From Acidobacteria bacterium UBA7540 (GTDB taxonomy: Bacteria > Acidobacteriota > Terriglobia > UBA7540), in contig DLMI01000098.1 in NCBI GenBank assembly GCA_002478145.1, positions 1-6,261 on the forward strand: DNA of 6,261 nt. The letters are read 5' to 3'. Within the stretch, counting starts at the first letter, position 1; the number at the start of each line of letters is the position of its first letter. A program made the translations under genes and the position numbers. Positions 1-5,285 of the stretch are shown here, in pieces. Under the pieces are notes generated by a model. It was not told where the DNA came from. It worked only from the letters and a program-made list of their open reading frames with translations, and made no database searches.

Positions 1-548
1 TCACCTGCGCCCAGGCAACCGGCCTCTGTTCAAATTCCTACGTTTTTAAATGCGCGCCGACAATCAGGCTCTCTTGCTCTAACTCCTACCAGTTGAATCA
101 CTTGGCGCGACCCCGTGTGCCATCTGTGTGCCGCGTGTTACCAAGGTGTTTTAATGGCACGTAGATCATCGCCCGCGGCCCGTGGTTGGTGCGGGAATAT
201 GTGAGGCGTGACGCCGTGACCAAGAAATGGAAGTACCCGACAAGACAGTTCAAGGTAGGTTTCGCAATGCGCAAGCGCACCTCAGCAGGATGCTCAGTGA
301 GCGCGATCTCCGGCGGAAGATCGAATCCTCGAAGCAGACGCTGGACCAGTACCTCGACTGTTCGTTCAGAGATCTTCGCAACGTATCACTGGACGATGGG
401 CCGCGAGCGCATGCACTCCCGCGACGGGTCGTTGAAAAATCCACACGGATGCGGGTTATTTCGTTGCGACGCAATCAAGGCTCTATCTCCCGGTTGATTT
501 TAGTCAGAACTGGTTGCCTTCGCAAACCCCCACACCGAGCCTGCAGTG
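1..548. other. No supportable gene; possible degraded coding sequence
   Basis: I cannot assign a gene here. Several short frames are open on both strands, but none has a convincing Shine-Dalgarno sequence or a family motif. The best candidate is a plus-strand frame at 227-559. Its middle (about residues 18-45) is charged and helix-like, but its C-terminal half turns arginine-rich and low in character, as out-of-frame GC-rich DNA does. It ends inside the repeat that starts at 549. Old gene debris or plain intergenic DNA are both possible. Confidence 0.4.
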
Positions 549-615
549 CCCTGCCCTGAAACCGGCGTCTTTCGCGTTCTTTACCGGTTTCTAGCCTTGC
601 ATTAGGCCCGATCCT
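549..615 (+). repeat. 67-bp direct repeat, copy A
   Basis: This segment matches 1434-1500 at 57 of 67 positions with no gaps. Similarity stops abruptly on both sides. Inside it, AAACCGG (559-565) and CCGGTTT (584-590) form a perfect 7-bp inverted repeat around an 18-nt loop, so the transcript could fold. Copies A and B stand in the same orientation and bracket the gene at 720-1421. The function is unknown: a dispersed intergenic repeat, a duplicated 3' flank, or a recombination footprint are all possible. Confidence 0.85.
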
Positions 616-719
616 CAGGAGGAGGCGGAATTAGAGGGCGACAAGCTGAAAAATCGCTTTTCATAAGACTTATTGAGTAACGTAGAATTGCGGAACCAGA
701 GTACAGGGAAAGGAAGACT

Positions 720-1421
720 ATGGCGAAAGCGACTAAGGATACTAGCAGTGGGATTTGGGAGAGGCGTCTGGAATTGCTGGACTCCGCAGTCAGATACCAG
801 TTTCTACTCAGTGAATTTGGGGCCGCCCTCGGGGCGGCGAAAGGTCGCATTGAGGCCGCATCGGGGGAGTCGCGCGATGCGGTGGTTGATGCGGTGTTCG
901 ATTATCAATGGGAAGTGATCGAGGGCATGCCTCCGGTGGTTGATTATGAATGGGAAGCGATCGAGGGCATGTTGGGGATGTCTTTCGTCGCTTGCCAGTT
1001 AGATATCACCAGCGTTGTGTCGCGGTGCGAGATGTTCCACATAGGACCCGAATTGGGCCCCAAACCCAGTAAGCAGGACTTGATGGAGCTATGCCGCGAG
1101 ACGGTCACCGGGTCGGCATTCTCAAAAGTAAGAGCCATCAATGCGTTCGCGAATTATTTTAAACACGAGGACGAGTGGCCCGCGGATTGGCGCAAGATCA
1201 AGCCCAAAAGCTTGGCCGCCGAGACCGTGAGAATTGTTCTTGCCCTCGGCGTGGTGCCGGGGAGTCCTGGGAATATGAGGACTGGATTTGAGAGGATTCT
1301 TGGACACACAGAGTATGAGCGCGTTGGAGAGCTCGGGGATCTGATCCGCAAATGGGAGAGAGAGGTGAAAGGGGAGTACAAGGAAAAGCTCAAGAAAAAG
1401 AAGCTGTTGATGGACGTATAA
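720..1421 (+). CDS. Hypothetical protein with NAFANYFKHEDEWP motif
   Basis: This is an intact 233-residue protein that I do not recognise. The start is supported by a purine-rich ribosome site (GGGAAAGGAAG, 706-716) just upstream of the ATG. It has no signal peptide or membrane segment, so it is probably cytoplasmic. The N-terminal ~60 residues look helical. Residues 61-89 hold two near-identical copies of a DYxWExIEGM block. The most striking part is N141-W157 (NAFANYFKHEDEWP, then DW), which looks like a conserved core rich in aromatic and charged residues. The last ~25 residues are very basic (KEKLKKKKLL) and could bind nucleic acid. Asn/His/Lys-rich helices of this kind occur in HEPN-like nucleases, but the canonical R-x4-6-H spacing is not present, so I make no such call. 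A possible weak promoter is TTTTCA (658-663) with TAGAAT (683-688), spacer 19. The gene stands alone between two direct repeats. Confidence 0.75.
   Translation: MAKATKDTSSGIWERRLELLDSAVRYQFLLSEFGAALGAAKGRIEAASGESRDAVVDAVFDYQWEVIEGMPPVVDYEWEAIEGMLGMSFVACQLDITSVVSRCEMFHIGPELGPKPSKQDLMELCRETVTGSAFSKVRAINAFANYFKHEDEWPADWRKIKPKSLAAETVRIVLALGVVPGSPGNMRTGFERILGHTEYERVGELGDLIRKWEREVKGEYKEKLKKKKLLMDV
900..971 (+). repeat. In-frame 42-bp tandem duplication inside the hypothetical gene
   Basis: Bases 900-929 and 942-971 are identical at 28 of 30 positions with a period of 42 bp (14 codons). They encode DYQWEVIEGM and DYEWEAIEGM. The two differences change amino acids (Gln/Glu, Val/Ala), but the frame is kept. 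High DNA identity suggests a recent duplication, or one kept uniform by slippage. It adds 14 residues to the middle of the protein. Confidence 0.9.
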
Positions 1422-1422
1422 C

Positions 1423-1435
1423 GGTCTCCAAGACC
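1423..1435 (+). other. Small perfect hairpin just after the stop codon
   Basis: GGTCT (1423-1427) and AGACC (1431-1435) form a perfect 5-bp stem with a 3-nt loop, starting one base after the stop of the hypothetical gene and touching repeat copy B. No T-run follows, so it is not a convincing intrinsic terminator. It may only protect the 3' end of the message or be incidental. Confidence 0.4.
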
Positions 1436-1500
1436 CTGCCTTAAAACCGGCGTTGTTCGCGTTCTTTACCGGTTGCTAGCCCTGCACTGGGCCCGGCCCT
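1434..1500 (+). repeat. 67-bp direct repeat, copy B
   Basis: This is the second copy of the 549-615 repeat (57/67 identical, same orientation, offset 885 bp). It begins 12 bp after the stop of the gene at 720-1421. The internal inverted repeat survives as AACCGG/CCGGTT. The IS110 flank seems to begin at or soon after its right edge. Confidence 0.85.
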
Positions 1501-1521
1501 AGCCAAATACAGGTGAACTGA

Positions 1522-1660
1522 GAGAAACCGCTTCTCGGGGAATCTCGCGGGGTATTCGAGGTTTTGTCGATTTTCTCCAGATAGCCTTCCATGTGGGCTG
1601 TTGCTTGCCACTGTCGATTTATCGATAAACCCGCATTATAAAAGGGCGCCCCTTTTGCGG
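1522..1660 (+). ncRNA. Structured IS110 left flank, candidate bridge RNA region
   Basis: Some IS110 elements make a structured bridge RNA from the non-coding end next to the transposase. That RNA pairs with target and donor DNA. This flank carries three successive potential stem-loops: GAGAA/TTCTC (1522-1536), AGCC/GGCT (1583-1599) and a strong bulged hairpin at 1631-1660. The last pairs CCGC with GCGG and AAAAGGG with CCCTTTT around a CGC loop, with a 5-nt bulge at 1635-1639. A perfect 12-bp palindrome, TTTATCGATAAA, lies at 1618-1629. I see no guide loops that can be matched to known termini, so the RNA call rests on position and folding only. Confidence 0.3.
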
Positions 1661-1693
1661 TAGGTTTTGAGGGTTGACCTCATCCCCCGACAG

Positions 1694-1700
1694 AAAGGAG
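1694..1700 (+). promoter_or_regulatory. Shine-Dalgarno deciding the IS110 transposase start
   Basis: AAAGGAG lies 8 nt before the ATG at 1709. This favours 1709 over the upstream in-frame ATG at 1667. It also places the catalytic Asp near residue 10, as is usual for the family. Confidence 0.8.
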
Positions 1701-1708
1701 CACCGTCA

Positions 1709-2716
1709 ATGGATAGCACGAAGTATGTAGGCATGGACGTCCGCAAAGATATGATCTCGATTGCGGTGATGAATTCCGCTGGCAAGGTCGTGATGGAGTC
1801 GATCCTGGAAACGAAGGCTGTCACGATTCTGCAGTTCATCCAGGGGCTACGCGGAAACCTGCTGATCACCTTTGAAGAAGGAACCTGGGCTACCTGGTTA
1901 TACGATTTGCTCAAGCCCCACGTCACGAAGGTCACGGTGTGCAATCCCCGCAAGAACGCTTTGCTGAAATCCGGCAACAAAAGCGACCGGATTGACGCCC
2001 AAAAGCTGGCAGAACTGCTGCGCAATGGATCGCTCTCAGCGGTCTACCACGGAGAAAACGGCCTACGAACATTGAAGGAGTTGTCGCGCAGTTATCTGAC
2101 CATCAGCAAGGATCTGACGCGAGTGATGAATCGGCTCAAGGCGCTATACCATAGTTGGGGCATTGCTGGCGCCGGCACGCAAGTCTACGCACCCTGTCAC
2201 CGGTTGGAATGGTTGAGCAAGATAACGGAAGTGGGGGTGCGCGGTCGAGCCGAGTTCACCTACCAACAACTCGACGGGCTGCAGGCGTTACGCCAAGGAG
2301 TGCGGCGGGATCTTTTGGCCGAGAGCCGGAAGCATCAGGCGACCAAACTGCTGCGCCAGATTCCGGGTATCGGCCCGATCCGGGCTGCTCTTTTGGTCGC
2401 GCTCCTTCAGACGCCGGACCGGTTCCGCACCAAGCGGCAGCTTTGGGCCTACAGCGGCTTGGCGATAGAGACGCACGGCAGTGGGGAATATCGCTACCTG
2501 GAAGGTCAGGTCCGACGTTCCAAGAAACCCGTAGCGCTTCGCGGACTTCTATATCGCTACAGCCCGATACAGGTTCAAGGCTGCGACGCCAGCCGTATGG
2601 TAATCTCACCTCTGCTAGGAGAAGAAAGGTGGTCATATCATGTTCCTTCCAGTTTCGTACACGGTTGCACTGCTCATGATGTTGTTAGGGATGTTTTGCT
2701 GGGGTTCGTGGGCTAA
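1709..2716 (+). CDS. IS110-family DEDD transposase, C-terminus lost by frameshift and truncation
   Basis: The protein is a recombinase of the IS110 type: an N-terminal RuvC-like DEDD domain plus a C-terminal Transposase_20-type domain with a catalytic serine. Visible residues, numbered from the ATG at 1709, are D10 in YVGMDVRKD, E56/E57 in ITFEEGTW, and D93 and D96 in SDRIDAQKLAELL. A helix-hairpin-helix lies at about 216-232 (IPGIGPIRAALL), and S258 in THGSGEYR is the expected serine. Up to RGL (residue 280) the sequence fits the family. After that the expected FKAAT block appears in another frame (2574-2588), so there is an indel at about 2556-2573. The last ~50 residues are read-through into unrelated DNA. 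The frame stays open to 2716 and overlaps the permease start by 77 bp. A product could be made, but it is probably inactive. Confidence 0.88.
   Translation: MDSTKYVGMDVRKDMISIAVMNSAGKVVMESILETKAVTILQFIQGLRGNLLITFEEGTWATWLYDLLKPHVTKVTVCNPRKNALLKSGNKSDRIDAQKLAELLRNGSLSAVYHGENGLRTLKELSRSYLTISKDLTRVMNRLKALYHSWGIAGAGTQVYAPCHRLEWLSKITEVGVRGRAEFTYQQLDGLQALRQGVRRDLLAESRKHQATKLLRQIPGIGPIRAALLVALLQTPDRFRTKRQLWAYSGLAIETHGSGEYRYLEGQVRRSKKPVALRGLLYRYSPIQVQGCDASRMVISPLLGEERWSYHVPSSFVHGCTAHDVVRDVLLGFVG
2625..2632 (+). promoter_or_regulatory. Shine-Dalgarno of the sugar permease
   Basis: AAAGGTGG sits 7 nt before the ATG at 2640 and fixes that start, although it lies within the run-on frame of the transposase. 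It falls just beyond the last recognisable IS110 sequence, so it probably belongs to the original permease locus. Confidence 0.7.
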
Positions 2717-3623
2717 TTCGATTAAGCTGGCTAAGTGGCGTTTTGAGCTTTTCTACTGGGACTATGCGCTCGCGCTTTTTCTGACCTCTATTTCAGTTGG
2801 TTTGACGCTGGGAAGTTTTTTCGGACCTGAGACCTATATTCAAAACCTGGTTACAGCCGATCGGTCAGCGTGGTTGTATGCCCTGCTGGCTGGAGTAGTC
2901 TGGAACCTTGGAAATGTTCTTCTAACTGCCGGCGTTGGGCTGGTGGGTATCGCCGTGGCCTTCCCTGTTTCGGTTGGGATGTCACTGGTTTTGGGCGTTA
3001 TTGGCAGCTACATTCTTGCCCCGCGTGGAAACCCGATTTTGCTTTTTGCGGGGGTCTCACTGGTTTTCATCGCGGTGGGAGTCAATTCTCTTGCTTACCG
3101 GAGCGCGGCATCTTCGCGCCCGAAGGTATCCAAGGGAGGGCTTTTGATTTGTATTGCCTCCGGGTTTCTGTTCAGCGGGTTCGGACCTCTGCTCACCAAG
3201 GCTTTCTCCTCTATTCATCCGCTGGGTCCTTACGGGGTGATTTCGCTGTTCACTCTGGGAGCTCTGGCGAGCACTATCCCCATCATGATTTACATGATGC
3301 GACACCCGCTCGAGGGGACTCCCGTCGGCTGGACTGACTATTCTAAGGGTTCGACAAGTCAACACGGCGCGGGCTTGCTAGGTGGATTAGTCTGGACTCT
3401 CGGGATGACCTTCCTTTTCGTTCCCCAGAAGATGGTGGGAACCGCACTGGCGTATGCCATCGGAATGTCCTGCCCGTTGATCGCTGCCCTGTGGGGAGTA
3501 TTCATCTGGCGGGAATTTCGCGGGGCGCCGCGGCGGAGTCAGGCTCTGTTAGCGCTGATGTTCGCGCTCTATTGTGCGGGCTTGGTGTTTCAGACCCTGA
3601 GCTTCGGAAGCGGCGCTCGTTAG
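2640..3623 (+). CDS. GRP-family (DMT superfamily) sugar permease
   Basis: This 327-residue inner-membrane protein probably imports a monosaccharide by a secondary mechanism. About ten hydrophobic segments are visible (roughly 4-22, 40-60, 77-98, 102-126, 132-152, 166-186, 197-219, 243-262, 266-290, 300-320). The N-terminal signature WGSWAN...KWRFELFYWD (21-41) is typical of the GRP glucose/ribose permease group. GVVWNLGNVLL (85-95) followed by AVAFPVSVGMSLVLGV (105-120) has its counterpart in the second half as GGLVWTLGM (248-256) and ALAYAIGM...ALWGVFIW (269-290). This is the usual two-repeat design. Length and both ends look complete. The substrate cannot be read from sequence; related proteins handle glucose, ribose, rhamnose or other sugars. 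It starts inside the run-on of a truncated IS110 transposase, so its native upstream region may have been lost or replaced. It converges on gpsA. Confidence 0.83.
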   Translation: MFLPVSYTVALLMMLLGMFCWGSWANSIKLAKWRFELFYWDYALALFLTSISVGLTLGSFFGPETYIQNLVTADRSAWLYALLAGVVWNLGNVLLTAGVGLVGIAVAFPVSVGMSLVLGVIGSYILAPRGNPILLFAGVSLVFIAVGVNSLAYRSAASSRPKVSKGGLLICIASGFLFSGFGPLLTKAFSSIHPLGPYGVISLFTLGALASTIPIMIYMMRHPLEGTPVGWTDYSKGSTSQHGAGLLGGLVWTLGMTFLFVPQKMVGTALAYAIGMSCPLIAALWGVFIWREFRGAPRRSQALLALMFALYCAGLVFQTLSFGSGAR

Positions 3624-3643
3624 CGCTGATCCGATGTGTTGCA

Positions 3644-3808
3644 AAGATTAAAGAGAGTACAAGGATCACGGTCGTGCTGCCCACCGGTAACGACAGGGCG
3701 CTGAAGATCCGCAAGGGAACGGCCCCGGACCCCGCGCCCAAGGAGATCTATACGACCCTGAAGCTTCCCACGGAAATTATGAAAGCAGTCCGGGCCCCAG
3801 GTTTATCA
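3644..3808 (+). pseudogene. Orphan coding debris between convergent genes
   Basis: One plus-strand frame here reads like real protein: RITVVLPTGNDRALKIRK, then GTAPDPAPKEIYTTLKLP. It shows a beta-strand-like start, a Pro-rich linker and a final helix. It has no start codon or ribosome site of its own and flows into unrelated sequence antisense to gpsA. The pattern (an R/K strand, then P-x-P, then IY..L.LP) reminds me of the C-terminal tails of some DDE transposases, but I cannot name a family. Chance coding character is possible. I see no clear terminator in the 197-bp gap between the convergent genes. Confidence 0.3.
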
Positions 3809-3820
3809 AGTCCTCAGGCC

Positions 3821-4912
3821 TTAATGAAATGCTGTCCAAGGGATTTTCATGGGAAGGTCGTAACAGATGGCATCAATAATTGCAGTGGCGAGAGGAAACG
3901 CCTGTGGGTCGAGGCGCCCTTTTTCGAACAGGCGATTAAGGGTAGGGTCGATGACGAAAGCCAATTCCGCTCCCTCAACGGTTTCGTTGGCCATATGTTT
4001 GGTTTTTGCCTCCTTATAACTCAAGCCGCTCCCGAGGAGATATCCCATTCGGCTGTTTCGTCCTGCCTGGCAAGTTACGTAGAAATCACCTGCACCGGCC
4101 AGACCGATCACGGACGTTTGTGTCCCGCCCATAAAACTCACCGCTTGGGTCATCTCCATCAGTGCCTGTGCGAATAACCCCGCAGCGAGATTGTGCATGA
4201 GCGCGCCGTTGCTGGCTTTTCCCTGTTTGGCCAAAAGGCCAGCAGGATACCCAACAGCGAGTGCGTAAAAGTTCTTCAAGGCTGCACACGCCTCGACGCC
4301 CACGATGTCCGTACTGGGACAAGCATGATAATAAGGGGTGGCCAAGAGGGGGAGGATCCGTTGCAAGAGCGGGGCGTCGGAGCATCCAATCACCACACGG
4401 GTATCACGTCGTGCTGCCAACTCACCCGCAATGCACGGTCCCGCGACGGCTCCGACGGGCACGTCTTTGATCCCATAGCCAGCCAGGCCCTCCCGCACGA
4501 CATCAGGCAGGATCTGAAGAGTATCGTCTCGAGCTTGAAGCCCCTTGGTCAACATAAGAATTGGAATGGGGCCCTTCATAACAGACCCAAGCTGCTGCAC
4601 TGCCCAGGGAATACCTGCTGAACTCACACCCAACACGATCAGGTCACTTGCTAGGCTAAGTGCCTCGCTAAGTTGATCGTGCGTATATGGAACCACCTGC
4701 TCCGGGAGCTTTATTCTGAGCTTGGGGTGAGCGCCCGTTTCGCGCACGCTCTTAATCCAGTCCAAGTCGAGGTGAGTCCCGACCAACCGCACGGTATGCC
4801 CGGCATCCGCAGCTGGAAAGCCAAAGGCGGTGCCCATCGCCCCCGCCCCAAGAATGAGGATTCCCGCCACCTCAAATTCCTCTCTCCCAAACAACCCCTC
4901 GAGAAATTTCAT
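3821..4912 (-). CDS. gpsA: NAD(P)-dependent glycerol-3-phosphate dehydrogenase
   Basis: GpsA reversibly reduces dihydroxyacetone phosphate to sn-glycerol 3-phosphate with NAD(P)H in the cytoplasm, supplying the phospholipid backbone. Counting from the ATG at 4912 (363 residues), the Rossmann motif GAGAMG is at 22-27. LTKGL (121-125) carries the active-site-region Lys123. AGPCIAGELA (157-166) matches the family's GP..A.E block. The catalytic Lys213 lies in EACAALKNFYALAVG, and GLAGAGDFYVTC (270-281) with GRNSRMG (284-290) form the substrate and cofactor site. All key residues are present and the length is normal to slightly long. The N-terminus is ambiguous: a GTG at 4870 (V15) has a much better ribosome site and puts the Rossmann strand close to the start, as in most GpsA. 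The version with GTHLD and HPKLRIKLP after the first helix differs from the classical E. coli type. The gene converges on the sugar permease. Its upstream DNA is rearranged and may supply a promoter from a broken neighbour. Confidence 0.93.
   Translation of the reverse strand: MKFLEGLFGREEFEVAGILILGAGAMGTAFGFPAADAGHTVRLVGTHLDLDWIKSVRETGAHPKLRIKLPEQVVPYTHDQLSEALSLASDLIVLGVSSAGIPWAVQQLGSVMKGPIPILMLTKGLQARDDTLQILPDVVREGLAGYGIKDVPVGAVAGPCIAGELAARRDTRVVIGCSDAPLLQRILPLLATPYYHACPSTDIVGVEACAALKNFYALAVGYPAGLLAKQGKASNGALMHNLAAGLFAQALMEMTQAVSFMGGTQTSVIGLAGAGDFYVTCQAGRNSRMGYLLGSGLSYKEAKTKHMANETVEGAELAFVIDPTLNRLFEKGRLDPQAFPLATAIIDAICYDLPMKIPWTAFH
4878..4888 (-). promoter_or_regulatory. Shine-Dalgarno favouring a GTG start for gpsA
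   Basis: On the minus strand GGGAGAGAGGA ends 7 nt before the GTG at 4870-4868. The ATG at 4912 has only a GGA in front of it. The true gpsA start may therefore be 4870, giving a 349-residue protein beginning 7 residues before GAGAMG. Confidence 0.5.
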
Positions 4913-4952
4913 CTCAAGTCCGAGGGTTTCATCGGGATTCCGTTTCCGTGCC

Positions 4953-4973
4953 TTCCTGGAGGTCCGAATCTAT
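4953..4973 (-). repeat. Leader repeat copy 1 (partner at 5068-5089)
   Basis: On the plus strand TTCCTGGAGGTCCGAATCTA(T) matches 5068-5089 with one substitution and one single-base gap. A further shared word, CGGGATTCC, lies at 4933-4941 and 5063-5071. The copies are about 115 bp apart, in the same orientation, within the gpsA leader. A small duplication during rearrangement is the simplest explanation. Confidence 0.7.
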
Positions 4974-5005
4974 CGTGAGCCTGCAACGTAGATGCGAAGC
5001 TCACG
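4974..5005 (-). promoter_or_regulatory. Perfect 7-bp inverted repeat upstream of gpsA
   Basis: CGTGAGC (4974-4980) and GCTCACG (4999-5005) are exact inverted copies separated by 18 nt. An inner GCA/TGC pair (4983-4985, 4993-4995) could extend the stem. It lies between the two leader repeats, about 60 bp upstream of the gpsA ATG. It could be an operator or an mRNA hairpin in the leader, or have no role. Confidence 0.45.
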
Positions 5006-5014
5006 GAACACCCC

Positions 5015-5197
5015 TTATCTACACCCTCTCTTTGAAGAGCTCATTCCCCCCTTGTTATTCGACGGGATTCCTGGAAGTCCTGAATCTATGGGGATTATCT
5101 TCTGCTCGTGATAGTTTGCCAGACTGCCTTCCGTCACCTCGGTATCAGCACAGGTCATGACACCGCCAACAAAATTGAAACAAGCCGCAATGGTCAT
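5015..5197 (-). pseudogene. 5' stub of a proteasome-like Ntn-hydrolase gene
   Basis: The frame starts MTIAACF, then GGVMTCADTEVTEG and HEQKI. This is the N-terminal pattern of proteasome beta-type Ntn hydrolases: Met removal would expose Thr1, with Asp at mature position 17 and Lys at 32, close to the classical Thr1/Asp17/Lys33 set. A GGGAG ribosome site lies 7 nt before the ATG, and a strong promoter lies 34 bp upstream of it. After about residue 35 (near 5093) the sequence (PIDSGLPGIPSNNKGG) leaves the family and ends at a stop at 5015. Full-length relatives are about 200 residues or more, so most of the gene is deleted. An ATG at 5215 is in frame but lacks a ribosome site. The peptide of 60 residues would be inactive. 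A chance match cannot be excluded. Confidence 0.5.
5068..5089 (-). repeat. Leader repeat copy 2 (partner at 4953-4973)
   Basis: This is the second copy of the 21/22-bp leader repeat. It begins about where the Ntn-hydrolase reading frame stops looking like its family, so it marks the probable deletion junction between that gene and the gpsA leader. Confidence 0.7.
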
Positions 5198-5230
5198 GGG
5201 TTTTCTCCCAAGCATGAACTTTGAGCTGGG

Positions 5231-5259
5231 AGGATATGGCGACCTGCCAAGAGTGTCAA
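5231..5259 (-). promoter_or_regulatory. Strong sigma70-type promoter facing the Ntn stub and gpsA
   Basis: The minus strand has a perfect -35 TTGACA (5259-5254), a 17-nt spacer and a -10 TATCCT (5236-5231, 4 of 6 to consensus). The predicted start, near 5224, gives a leader of about 27 nt to the Ntn-stub ATG. It would read on into gpsA about 310 bp further, with no obvious terminator between. Confidence 0.65.
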
Positions 5260-5285
5260 GCCGATTAGTAAAGCCGATTGGTAAA
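5260..5285 (-). repeat. 13-bp tandem direct repeat abutting the -35 box
   Basis: On the minus strand TTTACCAATCGGC is followed at once by TTTACTAATCGGC (12 of 13 identical), and the next base starts the TTGACA of the promoter. Tandem half-sites at this place often bind activators such as response regulators. The 13-bp spacing is not a whole helical turn, so the fit to a known class is unclear. Confidence 0.6.

Larger units (their letters stand above)
1501..2600 (+). mobile_element. IS110-family insertion sequence, decayed and cut at its right end
   Basis: The element is defined by the transposase starting at 1709. Its left boundary is not visible, because IS110 elements generally lack clear terminal inverted repeats; I place it no further left than the end of repeat copy B. 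The right boundary is near 2590-2610. Family-like sequence (FKAAT) is last seen out of frame at 2574-2588, and a stop in that frame follows at 2601-2603. The C-terminal coding part of a typical member, roughly 80-90 codons from memory of the family, and the right end are missing. The element should therefore be immobile unless helped in trans. Confidence 0.6.

Noticed and set aside
227..559. A 110-residue gene
   Set aside because: No ribosome site, no known motif, and an arginine-rich C-terminal half typical of a non-coding frame.
1034..1157. HEPN ribonuclease assignment for the 720-1421 protein
   Set aside because: The expected R-x4-6-H spacing is not found; the Arg before NAFANYFKH is 11 residues from the His.
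1423..1435. Rho-independent terminator after the hypothetical gene
   Set aside because: The stem is only 5 bp and no T-tract follows.
549..1500. Integron gene cassette with attC sites
   Set aside because: Neither repeat shows paired RYYYAAC and GTTRRRY core sites at its ends; the inverted repeat inside is AAACCGG/CCGGTTT. No integrase is in the window.
2155..2679. A second long plus-strand frame inside the IS110 transposase
   Set aside because: It is a shifted reading of the transposase and lacks any domain. The FKAAT remnant used to locate the frameshift is in the third frame, not in this one.
4086..4621. Long frames overlapping gpsA on both strands
   Set aside because: Composition follows from gpsA codon use on the other frame or strand; gpsA has every catalytic motif.
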